From contig JAKOSS010000670.1 in the NCBI GenBank assembly GCA_029777145.1, forward strand, positions 1 through 19,841: a stretch of 19,841 nt of DNA, in the 5' to 3' direction. Position numbers and translations under genes: made by a program. The notes under the pieces were generated by a model. It saw nothing but the letters and a program-made list of their open reading frames with translations, was not told the DNA's origin and searched no databases. Below are positions 7,979 to 15,695 of the stretch, piece by piece. Within the stretch, counting starts at the first letter, position 1, and each line of letters starts with the position of its first letter. The DNA is from Acidobacteriota bacterium (GTDB lineage Bacteria > Acidobacteriota > Blastocatellia > Pyrinomonadales > Pyrinomonadaceae).

Positions 7979-9982
7979 CTATCCGCGAGCATTGTTCCGA
8001 ACATCCTTTGTCTTGAATTTCCTTGTCGCGCCCGTCTTGTAGTCCAACAATTCGAATTCGCTGCCGTCTTGGGAAACGCTTTTGATCCGGCCGATGATGA
8101 TGCCAGCCTTTCCGGTAATGCTGATCTCTCTACCTACCGACTTTTGGGGGAATTCGGGCTTCAGGATCTCGCGGACGTGACGGGCGCGAGTGGGTTTATC
8201 GATGCCCGGCGCGCCGAATTGCATCAATCCGTCCACGTTATTGATCAATGTTTCGATCTTTGCGAGAACCGGATTCGCCATGTCGCCATCCGACATCAAA
8301 AGCACCAAGCGCGCCTTCGCCCTGCTTAGTGCGACGTTGATAAGTCTTGGGGCGTCTTCTGTGTTCAAGAAGTTGTTTCGACCGTCGACGGGATCGAAAA
8401 TGACCGTGTGCCGTTCGCTTCCTTGCGCGCGATGAACGGTACTGACCGTCACCGACCGGATTCCGTCCTTTTTCAACATTGCCTTGATCAAACGGCGCTG
8501 TGCGCGAAATGGGGTCAGAATCAGAATTTCTCCCTTATCAACCTCATGAACGAGTTTGGAGACAAGCTCGACTAACTTGATTGCCGAATCATACCGAATA
8601 TGCCCCCCGTATTTTGCTGAAAAATTCGCATCTTTCGGAACACGTTCAATCGATACAGCCTTAGAAGCCGTCTTAGAGCCGGCAATATTCCGTTCCGCGA
8701 ACCATGTTTTGTTGCATTCTGCCGCAACTTTCAATCGGCCATCGTAGAAAGCTTTGCTGACAACCTGGCAAATTGGTTCAGCCATGCGTGACTGCTCGTC
8801 GAGGAAACACGTCGCGTCCTTAAATGCGTCTTGACGAGCGAACATTGATTGGCCTAACCATTCCTGCGCTTCGCTTACGCCGCTTTTGGCTATAGGAGCC
8901 AGCTGCTTTGGATCTCCTGTAAACATCGAGCGTTTTGCGAGCGGCGCTATCGCAAGTGCGTGGGCAAGACCGACTTGGCTCGATTCATCGAAGACCACCA
9001 AATCTGCCTGGAATAGTCGTCTAATGCTGGCGAAATCCCATACGGCTCGGGTTGTGGTCATCGCGACAAGGCGGGATTTGATCAAAATCGACTCAGCGGC
9101 CTCACGCATCTGGCTGCGCAGATTCTCTACATCCCTCTTCCATCCTGCGTACGCAGCGACGTTCTCCACCGGAGGTTTTTCTGCTTCAAGACGTACTAAT
9201 TGTTCGAGAAGCTCCGTGTCCTGTCTAGGTAGGAGGTGTTTACGGTCAGAGTAATTCCCCGCGACGAAATGGCTTCCGATCCGCTTGCACGCTTCGAGAC
9301 GGATTCGATCTGCGTTGGGTAAACCGTTTGTGAGGCGAAGAGCATTATCGACCGAGACCAGCGCTTCATCCACAGCGACGTTTGTTGTCGATAGAAGCAA
9401 GACTCTTTCGGAAGGGAACTGGCAAAGGTACTTCGCGATGATTGCTCCCAAAGTTCGCGTTTTCCCTGTTCCAGGTGGTCCGTGCAGGAAGCTGATTGTG
9501 TTTGCCGGAAGGTCGAAGGCTGACTTCTGCGCCGAACGCAGCCAATTGAATTCCCTGTACCCAAGACTCCGACCGGGGTGTTTGGGGTTTTCATTTTCAA
9601 GTTCGTGCAGCCACTTGGCGCATTTGGCCGACCAGCGATCATCAAGCCAGATGTCCAACAGTTTCTCTAGGTACTTCGGCAAATACACCCGAATCGATTT
9701 ACCTGCGGCAGGCGGTGGCCGGTTTGCAAAACGCAAATTTATCAGTGAATCTTCTGGGATTACTGACAAGACCTCTGCGGTGCCATTAGGCGGGCCGGGC
9801 CACCAAACCCTCGCACCTTCAAGCGATTCGTCGAGTTCGTTGCGGTTGCGATCGGATTCTTCAATTCCAACTTTCCAAATCGCACCATCCCTTTGTGAGA
9901 CGGTGACATGAAACTCTACATAATCCCGAGTTTGTCTGATTTCCTCGGTTATTCCGCTTATGATGTCAGCGACGTCGATCAT
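7979..9982 (-). CDS. UPF1-like superfamily 1 DNA/RNA helicase
   Basis: This is a 667-aa stand-alone ATP-dependent helicase of the UPF1/IGHMBP2-like SF1B group. Motifs in order are Walker A GPPGTGKT (168-175), motif II FDESSQ (331-336, DESS in place of the usual DEAA/DEAG), motif III GDPKQLAP (356-363), QSRM (397-400), motif V HRAQGSE (517-523) and motif VI NVALSRAK (549-556). The first ~165 residues include a beta-rich stretch (VWWPGPPNGTAEV). The last ~65 residues form a separate small beta domain (GREISITGKAGII). No nuclease motif is visible. The ATG at 9982 lacks a clear ribosome site. It is convergent with mcrC and divergent from the phosphatase operon, so it is transcribed alone. Such helicases are frequent in defence islands. 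Its role here, alone or with either neighbour, is unknown. Confidence 0.93.
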   Translation of the reverse strand: MIDVADIISGITEEIRQTRDYVEFHVTVSQRDGAIWKVGIEESDRNRNELDESLEGARVWWPGPPNGTAEVLSVIPEDSLINLRFANRPPPAAGKSIRVYLPKYLEKLLDIWLDDRWSAKCAKWLHELENENPKHPGRSLGYREFNWLRSAQKSAFDLPANTISFLHGPPGTGKTRTLGAIIAKYLCQFPSERVLLLSTTNVAVDEALVSVDNALRLTNGLPNADRIRLEACKRIGSHFVAGNYSDRKHLLPRQDTELLEQLVRLEAEKPPVENVAAYAGWKRDVENLRSQMREAAESILIKSRLVAMTTTRAVWDFASIRRLFQADLVVFDESSQVGLAHALAIAPLAKRSMFTGDPKQLAPIAKSGVSEAQEWLGQSMFARQDAFKDATCFLDEQSRMAEPICQVVSKAFYDGRLKVAAECNKTWFAERNIAGSKTASKAVSIERVPKDANFSAKYGGHIRYDSAIKLVELVSKLVHEVDKGEILILTPFRAQRRLIKAMLKKDGIRSVTVSTVHRAQGSERHTVIFDPVDGRNNFLNTEDAPRLINVALSRAKARLVLLMSDGDMANPVLAKIETLINNVDGLMQFGAPGIDKPTRARHVREILKPEFPQKSVGREISITGKAGIIIGRIKSVSQDGSEFELLDYKTGATRKFKTKDVRNNARG

Positions 9983-10333
9983 AGAGTTCGCGCCATATGC
10001 AATGAAACGCTCCGTTTGAAAGCGAAATCAACTTTGATCAAAACGTCGAGAACACAATTCCGACAATTTGAAATCGCTCGTCTTAAACTAAATGATTTTT
10101 TTCGAAGAAAACGCACAATTGGAGATGAATTGCACCGAACCCTCTGTGAGATTTCGGCCCAGATTGGCATTGTCTAACATGCGGCGAGTTTGACGGAACT
10201 TTAGATTTGTTAATCGCCGGACTCCTGCGTAAGATTGGGCAAATCGAATTCAATTCACTTGAATATGAAAGCCAGCCGACCCGGCGCGTATTCATGGGTC
10301 GATTTCAAATTTTGAGGGGTCTGGTTTCTTCCT
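9983..10333. other. 351-bp divergent intergenic region
   Basis: This stretch separates the helicase (leftward) from the phosphatase operon (rightward) and must hold promoters for both. It is AT-richer than the genes. Short frames exist on both strands (for example - strand 9979-10170), but their products are basic, lack recognisable motifs and have no ribosome sites, so I do not call them. A 6-bp inverted repeat ATTCAA/TTGAAT (10248-10253 and 10259-10264, 5-nt spacer) is the only symmetry I noticed. GAGGGG at 10314-10319 is a somewhat distant ribosome site for the gene at 10334. I see no clear -35/-10 pair. Confidence 0.55.
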
Positions 10334-10906
10334 ATGAGCATTGGAACATCCGAAAATTCGCCGATCAGGGTTGAGTTCATCAGATCCGACCGGTTTCCGT
10401 GGCTTGGCAAGCTTGGGATGACTTTCGCTCCGGGCAAGAAGCAGGCCTATGCCGCCAGCGGCGCGTGGGACCGGGATCTTAAGACCGACCTTCAAAGGCT
10501 CCGATCTGTGTTCGGGGTGGACGTCTTGGTCTCGCTTGTCGAAGATCATGAACTCGTTTCGCTGCAGATCGAGAACCTTGTTGCAAAGTGTAACTCAGTC
10601 GGGATCGAGATAATCAGGTTTCCGATTCCCGACACGGATGTCCCCGGTGGCGACATCACCGATGTTGTCCGTCGTGCAGCCCGGGCGTTGAGGGCCGGCA
10701 AAACGGTCGTGACCCATTGCAAGGGCGGTCAGGGGCGAGCCGGGACCGTCGCGGCGTGCATTGCGATCATGGCGACGGATCTCGAACTTTCCGGCAGCGA
10801 GGCGATCGAGTTGGTCAGAAATGCGCGGAGCGGCGCCGTCGAAAATTCCAAACAGGAAGAATTTGTCCGCAGCTTTCCGAAATTGATTGACCGCGGCCAT
10901 TTATGA
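10334..10906 (+). CDS. Dual-specificity/CDKN3-like protein phosphatase
   Basis: This 190-aa cysteine-dependent phosphatase carries the CX5R loop HCKGGQGRAGT, with nucleophile Cys129 and Arg135. The likely general acid is Asp100 in PIPD, in the position seen in compact dual-specificity phosphatases of the CDKN3 type. The N-terminal segment LGMTFAPGKK followed by WDRDL also fits that group. All key residues are present, so it should be active on phosphoprotein or another phosphorylated substrate. ATG 10334 is the first start after an in-frame stop at 10313; GAGGGG lies 14 nt upstream, slightly far. The ADP-ribosylglycohydrolase gene follows after 43 nt (or overlaps, if an upstream TTG is used), and together with the nuclease-helicase they look like one operon. 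The substrate is unknown. It could act on phosphorylated ADP-ribose derivatives as well as on protein. Confidence 0.9.
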   Translation: MSIGTSENSPIRVEFIRSDRFPWLGKLGMTFAPGKKQAYAASGAWDRDLKTDLQRLRSVFGVDVLVSLVEDHELVSLQIENLVAKCNSVGIEIIRFPIPDTDVPGGDITDVVRRAARALRAGKTVVTHCKGGQGRAGTVAACIAIMATDLELSGSEAIELVRNARSGAVENSKQEEFVRSFPKLIDRGHL

Positions 10907-10949
10907 TCTGGAGTCGTTTGCTCCGCGCAAAGCACTTTTACGAGAAACT

Positions 10950-11873
10950 ATGGGACTCTTAGAAAGATACAGGGGCGCGCTTTTGGGACTCGCCGCCGCG
11001 GACGCCCTCGGCACGACCGTCGAATTCAAGCCGTCCGGCACGTTTGAACCGCTCGGGACGATCGTCGGCGGCGGGCCGTTCAACTTGAATGCGGGCGAAT
11101 GGACCGACGATACCTCGATGGCGCTTTGCCTCGCCGACAGTTTGATCGAGAAGGGCGGTTTCGACCCGGTCGATCAGATGGAGCGGTATTGCCGATGGTG
11201 GAAAGAAGGATATCTAAGCAGCAACGGCCGGTGTTTCGACATCGGAATAACCGTCAGCGGCGCACTTTCACATTTTTTGAGGACGGGCGATCCGTTCGGC
11301 AACAAGGACCCGAACGCGGCCGGGAACGGATCGCTGATGCGGCTCGCACCGTTGCCGCTGTTCTTCGCCGACCAACCCGAACTCGCGGTCGGGTATTCAG
11401 CGCAGAGTTCATATACGACGCACGGCTCGAAGGAAGCTGCCGATGCCTGTCGATATTATGCGTCTTTAATGCTCGGCGCTTTGGCAGGCAAATCCAAAGA
11501 CGAACTTCTGACCGATTCGTTTGAGATCACGTCCGGACTCTGGGCCGAAACTCCGCTCGAGCCGAAGATCGCCGAGATCGCCGCCGGAAGCTTCAAGGCC
11601 ATTGGGCCGCCCAGTATCACCGGAGCCGGCGGATATGTCGTGCCGTCGCTGCATATTGCCTTGTGGGCGTTCTTTCACACGGACAATTTTCGGGACGGCG
11701 CTCTCAAAGCGGTCAACGTGGGTCACGACGCCGATACCTACGGAGCGATCTACGGCCAGCTTGCCGGTGCGTACTACGGGGAATCGGACATCCCCGACGA
11801 GTGGCGCGAGATCCTTGCACACCGGGAACTGATTGAGAATCTGTCTGAACGTCTGATGAGGGAGCAACGATGA
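10950..11873 (+). CDS. ADP-ribosylglycohydrolase family protein (ARH/DraG), copy 1
   Basis: This family removes ADP-ribose from proteins, nucleic acids or small molecules using two metal ions. The product is 307 aa, about the family length. Metal-binding motifs are complete: WTDDT (51-55) near the N-terminus and HDADTYGA (259-266) near the C-terminus. The conserved core pieces GLAAADALG (13-21) and AAGNGSLMRLAP (123-134) are also present. I chose ATG 10950 (MGLLERYRGALLG), which matches the usual family start. The frame extends to a TTG at 10887 inside the phosphatase gene, which would add 21 unsupported residues. The stop codon overlaps the next gene's start by 4 nt (ATGA), tying it to the nuclease-helicase. 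Whether it reverses host, phage or toxin-made ADP-ribosylation cannot be told from sequence. Confidence 0.92.
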   Translation: MGLLERYRGALLGLAAADALGTTVEFKPSGTFEPLGTIVGGGPFNLNAGEWTDDTSMALCLADSLIEKGGFDPVDQMERYCRWWKEGYLSSNGRCFDIGITVSGALSHFLRTGDPFGNKDPNAAGNGSLMRLAPLPLFFADQPELAVGYSAQSSYTTHGSKEAADACRYYASLMLGALAGKSKDELLTDSFEITSGLWAETPLEPKIAEIAAGSFKAIGPPSITGAGGYVVPSLHIALWAFFHTDNFRDGALKAVNVGHDADTYGAIYGQLAGAYYGESDIPDEWREILAHRELIENLSERLMREQR

Positions 11874-14800
11874 GAAAAATCGAGGACCAAATTGTCTATT
11901 CACCGAGCGACCTCGTGCGGTACCTCGAATCACCGTTTGCGACGTGGATGGAACGGTACAACCTGGAATTTCCGGGCAAGTTCCGTTGGGACCCGATCTC
12001 CGAGGACGCCGAACTTGTGTTTGCCGCGGGCGAGGCGCACGAGAAGGAGGTCCTCGCGCGGTTGGTCGCTTCCGGAACGGACGTTGCCGAAATCGGGGAC
12101 AGCGATGACTCCGAGGCGGACACGCTTGAAGCGATACGGCAGCGACGGCCCGTCATCTATCAGGCGAAACTGTCGACGGACGGCTTCGCCGGTTACGCCG
12201 ACTTCATGATCCTCGACGAGGAATCGGGCGAATATCAGATCTGGGATACGAAGCTCGCCCGTTCACCGAAACCATACTACGCGATCCAGTTGTGCAGCTA
12301 TTCGGAAATGTACGCCGCGATGACCGGCGAACCGGTCCCGGCAAAATTCGGGATCATTCTCGGCCCCGACGAACACGGTACCCGCGGACGCGCCGAGTTC
12401 CGGGTCGAGGATTTCATTCACTTCTACCGGCATCTCAAGAACGGATTTCTCGAGATGCAGGCGGCATTCGTACCGGATCTCGAACTCCGCCCCGTCCCCG
12501 ATCCGCGCGCCGACCACGGTCGATGGCAGTCGCATGCTGACAGGTACCTTGATGAACGCGACCATCTTTTCAGGGTCGCCGGGATCTCGGCCGGGCAGAT
12601 CAAGAAACTGAACGAGAACGGGATTACAACCCTCGCGCAACTTGCGGAATCTCCGGGCGTCAAGATCCCGAAAGTGCCGCAGGAGTCGATGGAAAAGCTC
12701 GTTCATCAGGCGCGGCTGCAGAAGGAGACGCGCGAGCTTCGAATGACCGATCCAAAGGCGACGGCACTCTTCGAAATCCTGCCGACGACGGACGAAACCG
12801 GGCAACCGATCGGGCTTGCGGCGCTTCCGCCCGAACATCCGGCGGACGTCTTCTTCGATATGGAAGGGTATCCGCTGGTCCCGGGCGGGCTTGAGTTCCT
12901 GTTCGGCAATACGACCATCGATCCTGAGACCGGAGATCTGGAGTTCACCGATTTTTGGTGCCACAACCGCGAAGAAGAAAAAGCCGCGTTCGAGGGGTTC
13001 ATCGACTGGGTTTACGCCCGATGGCTTGCGAACCCCGGGATGCATATTTATCACTACGCGGTCTATGAGGTCGCCGCCGTCCGTCGGCTCAGCACGCGGC
13101 ACGATACACGGCAAGAAGAAGTGGACAATCTACTGCGGCACGAGGTCTTCGTCGATCTCTACAAGATCGTCCGGCGCGGTTTGAGGATCGGCGAGCAAAG
13201 CTACTCGCTCAAAAAGGTCGAGCGGATCTACTGGCCCGAAAGCCGAACGGGCGTCGTGACCCTCGCGCTCGGTTCCGTCGTCCATTACGCCCGCTGGATC
13301 CAGAGCGGCGAGCCGAAAGATTGGGAAACAAGCCCGATCCTCAAAGAGATCAGGGAATACAACAAGGACGACTGCGACTCGACCGCCGAACTCGCGAAAT
13401 GGCTCCGTACTCTTGCAAAAGAGAACGGCATTCCGCCGGCGTCGGACGAGCGGGCGTTGAAATCGGCCGACCAGTCCGGACTTGAAACGATCAACGAGGA
13501 GGCGCAGGCTCGGCTCGCGCTCGCCGAAGATCTGCGGAAGAAAGCAGACGCGGTTTCTAGGGGACTGGCGGACCTCGTCGATTTTCACCGCCGCGAAAGC
13601 AAGCCGGTGTGGTGGAGATTCTTTGACCGGATAGCGTCCGAGCCTGAAGTTCTCAGGGATGACAACGGCTGCATCGCCGATGTCTCGGCGGACGGTGAAC
13701 CCGAACCGGAAAAGAAGTCGTTTGTTCAGAAATACACGTTTGACCCGACGCAGGAATGCAAACTGTCCGCCGGCGAGAGGTCACAAGTCGCTTTCACCCA
13801 CAATAGTCAGCCGCGCTTCAGTCTGGTCTCACTTGACCCGTTTGCCGGAGCGCTCCAACTGAAGGCCGGAACGGCAACCCTCGCAAAGTTCGACGGGAAA
13901 TTCCCCGAATTCGGTTCGCTTGTGCCGGACGAATTCGTCAACCCGAAGCCAATTCCGCAGGCTTTGACGTCGGTTGCCGATTCGCAACTTTCGGGCGGAC
14001 TGAACGGTGCCGCGATGGCGCTTCTTGAGCGCCGAAGCCCGCCGGGATTGCCTGTCGACGGGGACTCGACGGTACAGGCGGCGATCGACGTCGCGCGTTC
14101 GATGGACGGCGACTGCCTGGTAATCCAGGGACCGCCGGGAACGGGGAAGACCTACACCGCGTCACATATGATCGCGGCGCTTCTTGCCGACGGTAAGCGG
14201 GTCGGCGTGACGTCGAACGGACACAAGGCGATCGTGAATCTGCTCGTTGCGTGCGGCAACACGGTGCGGCAGCAAGGCGTTCAACTGGAAGGGGTTAAAG
14301 TCGGCGGAGAAAAGGAAGGTGAACTATTCGACAAGAATCCGGGATTTCAACATGTAAAATCCGGCGGTGACGCGTTCGGAAGCTATTCCGGAGGAGTAAT
14401 CGGCGGAACGGCTTGGGTTTTTTCGCGGCCGGAATGGGAGGATGAACTCGATTTCCTGTTCGTCGACGAGGCGGGGCAGGTCGCCCTCGCGAACGTTGTC
14501 GCGATGTCACGATCGGCCAAAAATCTCGTGCTGCTCGGCGATCAGATGCAGCTTGAGCAGCCGGTTCAAGGCTCGCACCCCGGTGATTCCGGAATGTCCG
14601 CGCTGCAGTTCGCCCTCAAAGACACCGAAGAAAGTGTCGAGGATGATCCGGTCTTTCACGCCGTCGTCCCGAGCGACTATGGGCTTTTCCTCGGCGAGTC
14701 GCGGCGGATGCATCCATCGGTCTGCCGGTTCATCTCCGAAAGCGTTTATGAAGGGCGATTGACTTCGTTCGCGGACTGCGGGAAGCAGCGGATCGAGGTC

Positions 14801-15307
14801 CCGGTGAATGCGAATTCGATCAATTGTGAACACGGTATCGTTTTTCTCGGGGTCGAACACGACGGCAATGTTCAGCAGAGCGACGAGGAGGTGCAGCAGA
14901 TCGTAAAGGCTTTCGACGACCTTATCGGCCGTCCGTACACCGACAGCAAGGGCGAAACGAAACCGTTGGCATTGAACGACTTCCTGTTCATCGCGCCGTA
15001 CAACGCACAGGTTCGGGCGCTTCAGGCCGTTTTGCCCGCCGGCGCGCGCGTCGGCAGCGTCGACAAGTTCCAGGGTCAGGAAGCCCCGGTCTGCATCCTT
15101 TCGTTATGTTCGAGTTTTGGCGAATATGGCTCGCGCGGACTCGGGTTCATCCTCGACCAGAACCGGATCAACGTCGCGGTCTCGCGCGCGAAGTGCCTCG
15201 CGATCGTCGTCGCCGACCCGAGGATCGCGAACACTTCGCCCAATTCGCTCGCGGATATGAAGCTGCTGAATCTATATTGCAAGCTGTTGCCGTTCGCGGC
15301 ATCGTGA
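11870..15307 (+). CDS. TM0106-type RecB-like nuclease / DEDDy exonuclease / SF1 helicase fusion
   Basis: This 1145-aa DNA-processing enzyme has three parts. Residues ~1-160 are a RecB-type PD-(D/E)XK nuclease: GEAHEKE with His57, Asp111 in GYADF, Asp126-Thr-Lys128, and Gln140xxxTyr144. Residues ~325-515 are an RNase H-fold exonuclease of the DEDDy type: Asp330-x-Glu332 (FDMEG), Glu400 in HYAVYE, and YNKDDCDST (497-505). Residues ~700-1145 are a UPF1-like SF1 helicase: GPPGTGKT (754-761), VDEAGQ (865-870), GDQMQLEQP, DKFQGQE and NVAVSRAK. This order fits the TM0106-type nuclease-helicase family as I remember it. All catalytic residues I can check are intact. The start overlaps the ARH stop by 4 nt, with GGAG at 11861-11864. 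It probably acts as a processive nuclease on DNA or RNA ends; a defence or repair role is inference. Confidence 0.94.
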   Translation: MRKIEDQIVYSPSDLVRYLESPFATWMERYNLEFPGKFRWDPISEDAELVFAAGEAHEKEVLARLVASGTDVAEIGDSDDSEADTLEAIRQRRPVIYQAKLSTDGFAGYADFMILDEESGEYQIWDTKLARSPKPYYAIQLCSYSEMYAAMTGEPVPAKFGIILGPDEHGTRGRAEFRVEDFIHFYRHLKNGFLEMQAAFVPDLELRPVPDPRADHGRWQSHADRYLDERDHLFRVAGISAGQIKKLNENGITTLAQLAESPGVKIPKVPQESMEKLVHQARLQKETRELRMTDPKATALFEILPTTDETGQPIGLAALPPEHPADVFFDMEGYPLVPGGLEFLFGNTTIDPETGDLEFTDFWCHNREEEKAAFEGFIDWVYARWLANPGMHIYHYAVYEVAAVRRLSTRHDTRQEEVDNLLRHEVFVDLYKIVRRGLRIGEQSYSLKKVERIYWPESRTGVVTLALGSVVHYARWIQSGEPKDWETSPILKEIREYNKDDCDSTAELAKWLRTLAKENGIPPASDERALKSADQSGLETINEEAQARLALAEDLRKKADAVSRGLADLVDFHRRESKPVWWRFFDRIASEPEVLRDDNGCIADVSADGEPEPEKKSFVQKYTFDPTQECKLSAGERSQVAFTHNSQPRFSLVSLDPFAGALQLKAGTATLAKFDGKFPEFGSLVPDEFVNPKPIPQALTSVADSQLSGGLNGAAMALLERRSPPGLPVDGDSTVQAAIDVARSMDGDCLVIQGPPGTGKTYTASHMIAALLADGKRVGVTSNGHKAIVNLLVACGNTVRQQGVQLEGVKVGGEKEGELFDKNPGFQHVKSGGDAFGSYSGGVIGGTAWVFSRPEWEDELDFLFVDEAGQVALANVVAMSRSAKNLVLLGDQMQLEQPVQGSHPGDSGMSALQFALKDTEESVEDDPVFHAVVPSDYGLFLGESRRMHPSVCRFISESVYEGRLTSFADCGKQRIEVPVNANSINCEHGIVFLGVEHDGNVQQSDEEVQQIVKAFDDLIGRPYTDSKGETKPLALNDFLFIAPYNAQVRALQAVLPAGARVGSVDKFQGQEAPVCILSLCSSFGEYGSRGLGFILDQNRINVAVSRAKCLAIVVADPRIANTSPNSLADMKLLNLYCKLLPFAAS

Positions 15308-15316
15308 GAGTTCTTT

Positions 15317-15390
15317 CCCGTGAAATACGCCAAAGAACGCGAAAAAGCGACTTCCGACTCTACTTTCGCGAATTTCGCGTAATTCGCGGG
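15317..15390. repeat. TTCGCG-rich imperfect inverted repeat
   Basis: The left arm (15317-15345, with TACGC, AACGCGAAA) and the reverse complement of the right arm (15361-15390, with TTACGCGAAA, TCGCGAAA) match at most positions, so the transcript could fold into a long imperfect hairpin. The right arm itself is three tandem 9-mers TTCGCGnnn (15365-15391). It lies 9 bp after the nuclease-helicase stop and is not coding in any convincing frame. It could be a dispersed intergenic repeat, a processing site or a weak terminator. I recall similar repeats in Acidobacteriota, which is a memory and not a search. Confidence 0.6.
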
Positions 15391-15509
15391 CGAAGACCGA
15401 TTCGGACTCTTGCGTGGTTTAGGTAATCGGAACGAATTGCCGCTGTTGACGCTTTGATTTCTGTCATTTTTCGGGCGCAAATGACATTAGTAATTGGAAA
15501 TTCATTTTC

Positions 15510-15526
15510 GGAGGTAGAACGCGATT
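15510..15526 (+). promoter_or_regulatory. Perfect Shine-Dalgarno placed before an ATT codon
   Basis: GGAGGT (15510-15515) is the strongest ribosome site in the window. Eight nucleotides later, at ideal spacing, comes ATT (15524-15526), which opens a 55-codon frame. No ATG, GTG or TTG in that frame lies near this site. The site therefore argues for ATT initiation, or for a recent ATG-to-ATT change or a base-call error. Confidence 0.55.
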
Positions 15527-15691
15527 TCGAGCTTTGATGAAAACGATGAATGGCCGAACGACGATGAGGCGAACACCATCATGTTGGCCGAATCAATAGA
15601 CGACCGGCCCCCGGACGGCGGATCCGGTTGTTTCGCCTTGATCCTTTGCATTCCGACACTCGCGATCGTATTCGCGTACTTTTTGAACTGA
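15524..15691 (+). CDS. Putative small membrane protein with ATT start
   Basis: I do not recognise this 55-residue product. It has a strongly acidic first half (FDENDEWPNDDE at 4-15) and ends with a hydrophobic segment (CFALILCIPTLAIVFAYFL, 36-54) that looks like a single C-terminal membrane helix. The start codon appears to be ATT, 8 nt after a perfect GGAGGT. The first in-frame ATG (codon 20) would give only a 36-residue product and has no ribosome site. An in-frame stop at 15515-15517 rules out a longer protein. The stop lies 4 nt before the SGNH-like gene, which has no ribosome site of its own, so the two are probably translationally coupled. A tail-anchored topology with the acidic part in the cytoplasm is inferred. 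Being short and unsupported by a known family, it could still be chance. Confidence 0.5.
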   Translation: MSSFDENDEWPNDDEANTIMLAESIDDRPPDGGSGCFALILCIPTLAIVFAYFLN

Positions 15692-15695
15692 TCCT

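Noticed and set aside
9908..10177. An 89-codon + strand frame over the helicase start
   Set aside because: It overlaps the true helicase N-terminus, has no ribosome site, and its product is basic and featureless.
10248..10264. ATTCAA/TTGAAT inverted repeat as an operator
   Set aside because: Only 6 bp per arm in an AT-rich gap; this length is expected by chance, so it is mentioned but not called as a site.
10887..10949. Longer ARH copy 1 starting at a TTG
   Set aside because: The added 21 residues do not resemble the family and overlap the phosphatase gene; ATG 10950 gives the usual MGLLERYRGALLG start.
12263..13114. A 283-codon - strand frame inside the nuclease-helicase gene
   Set aside because: It lies wholly opposite a gene with intact exonuclease motifs, and its Arg/Pro-rich product is typical of an antisense shadow.
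15362..15391. The tandem TTCGCG 9-mers as a CRISPR array
   Set aside because: Units are 9 bp with no spacers of constant length; they are part of an inverted repeat.
15076..15480. A - strand frame across the end of the nuclease-helicase and the inverted repeat
   Set aside because: It runs antisense to the conserved helicase motif VI region and through a repeat; no recognisable product.
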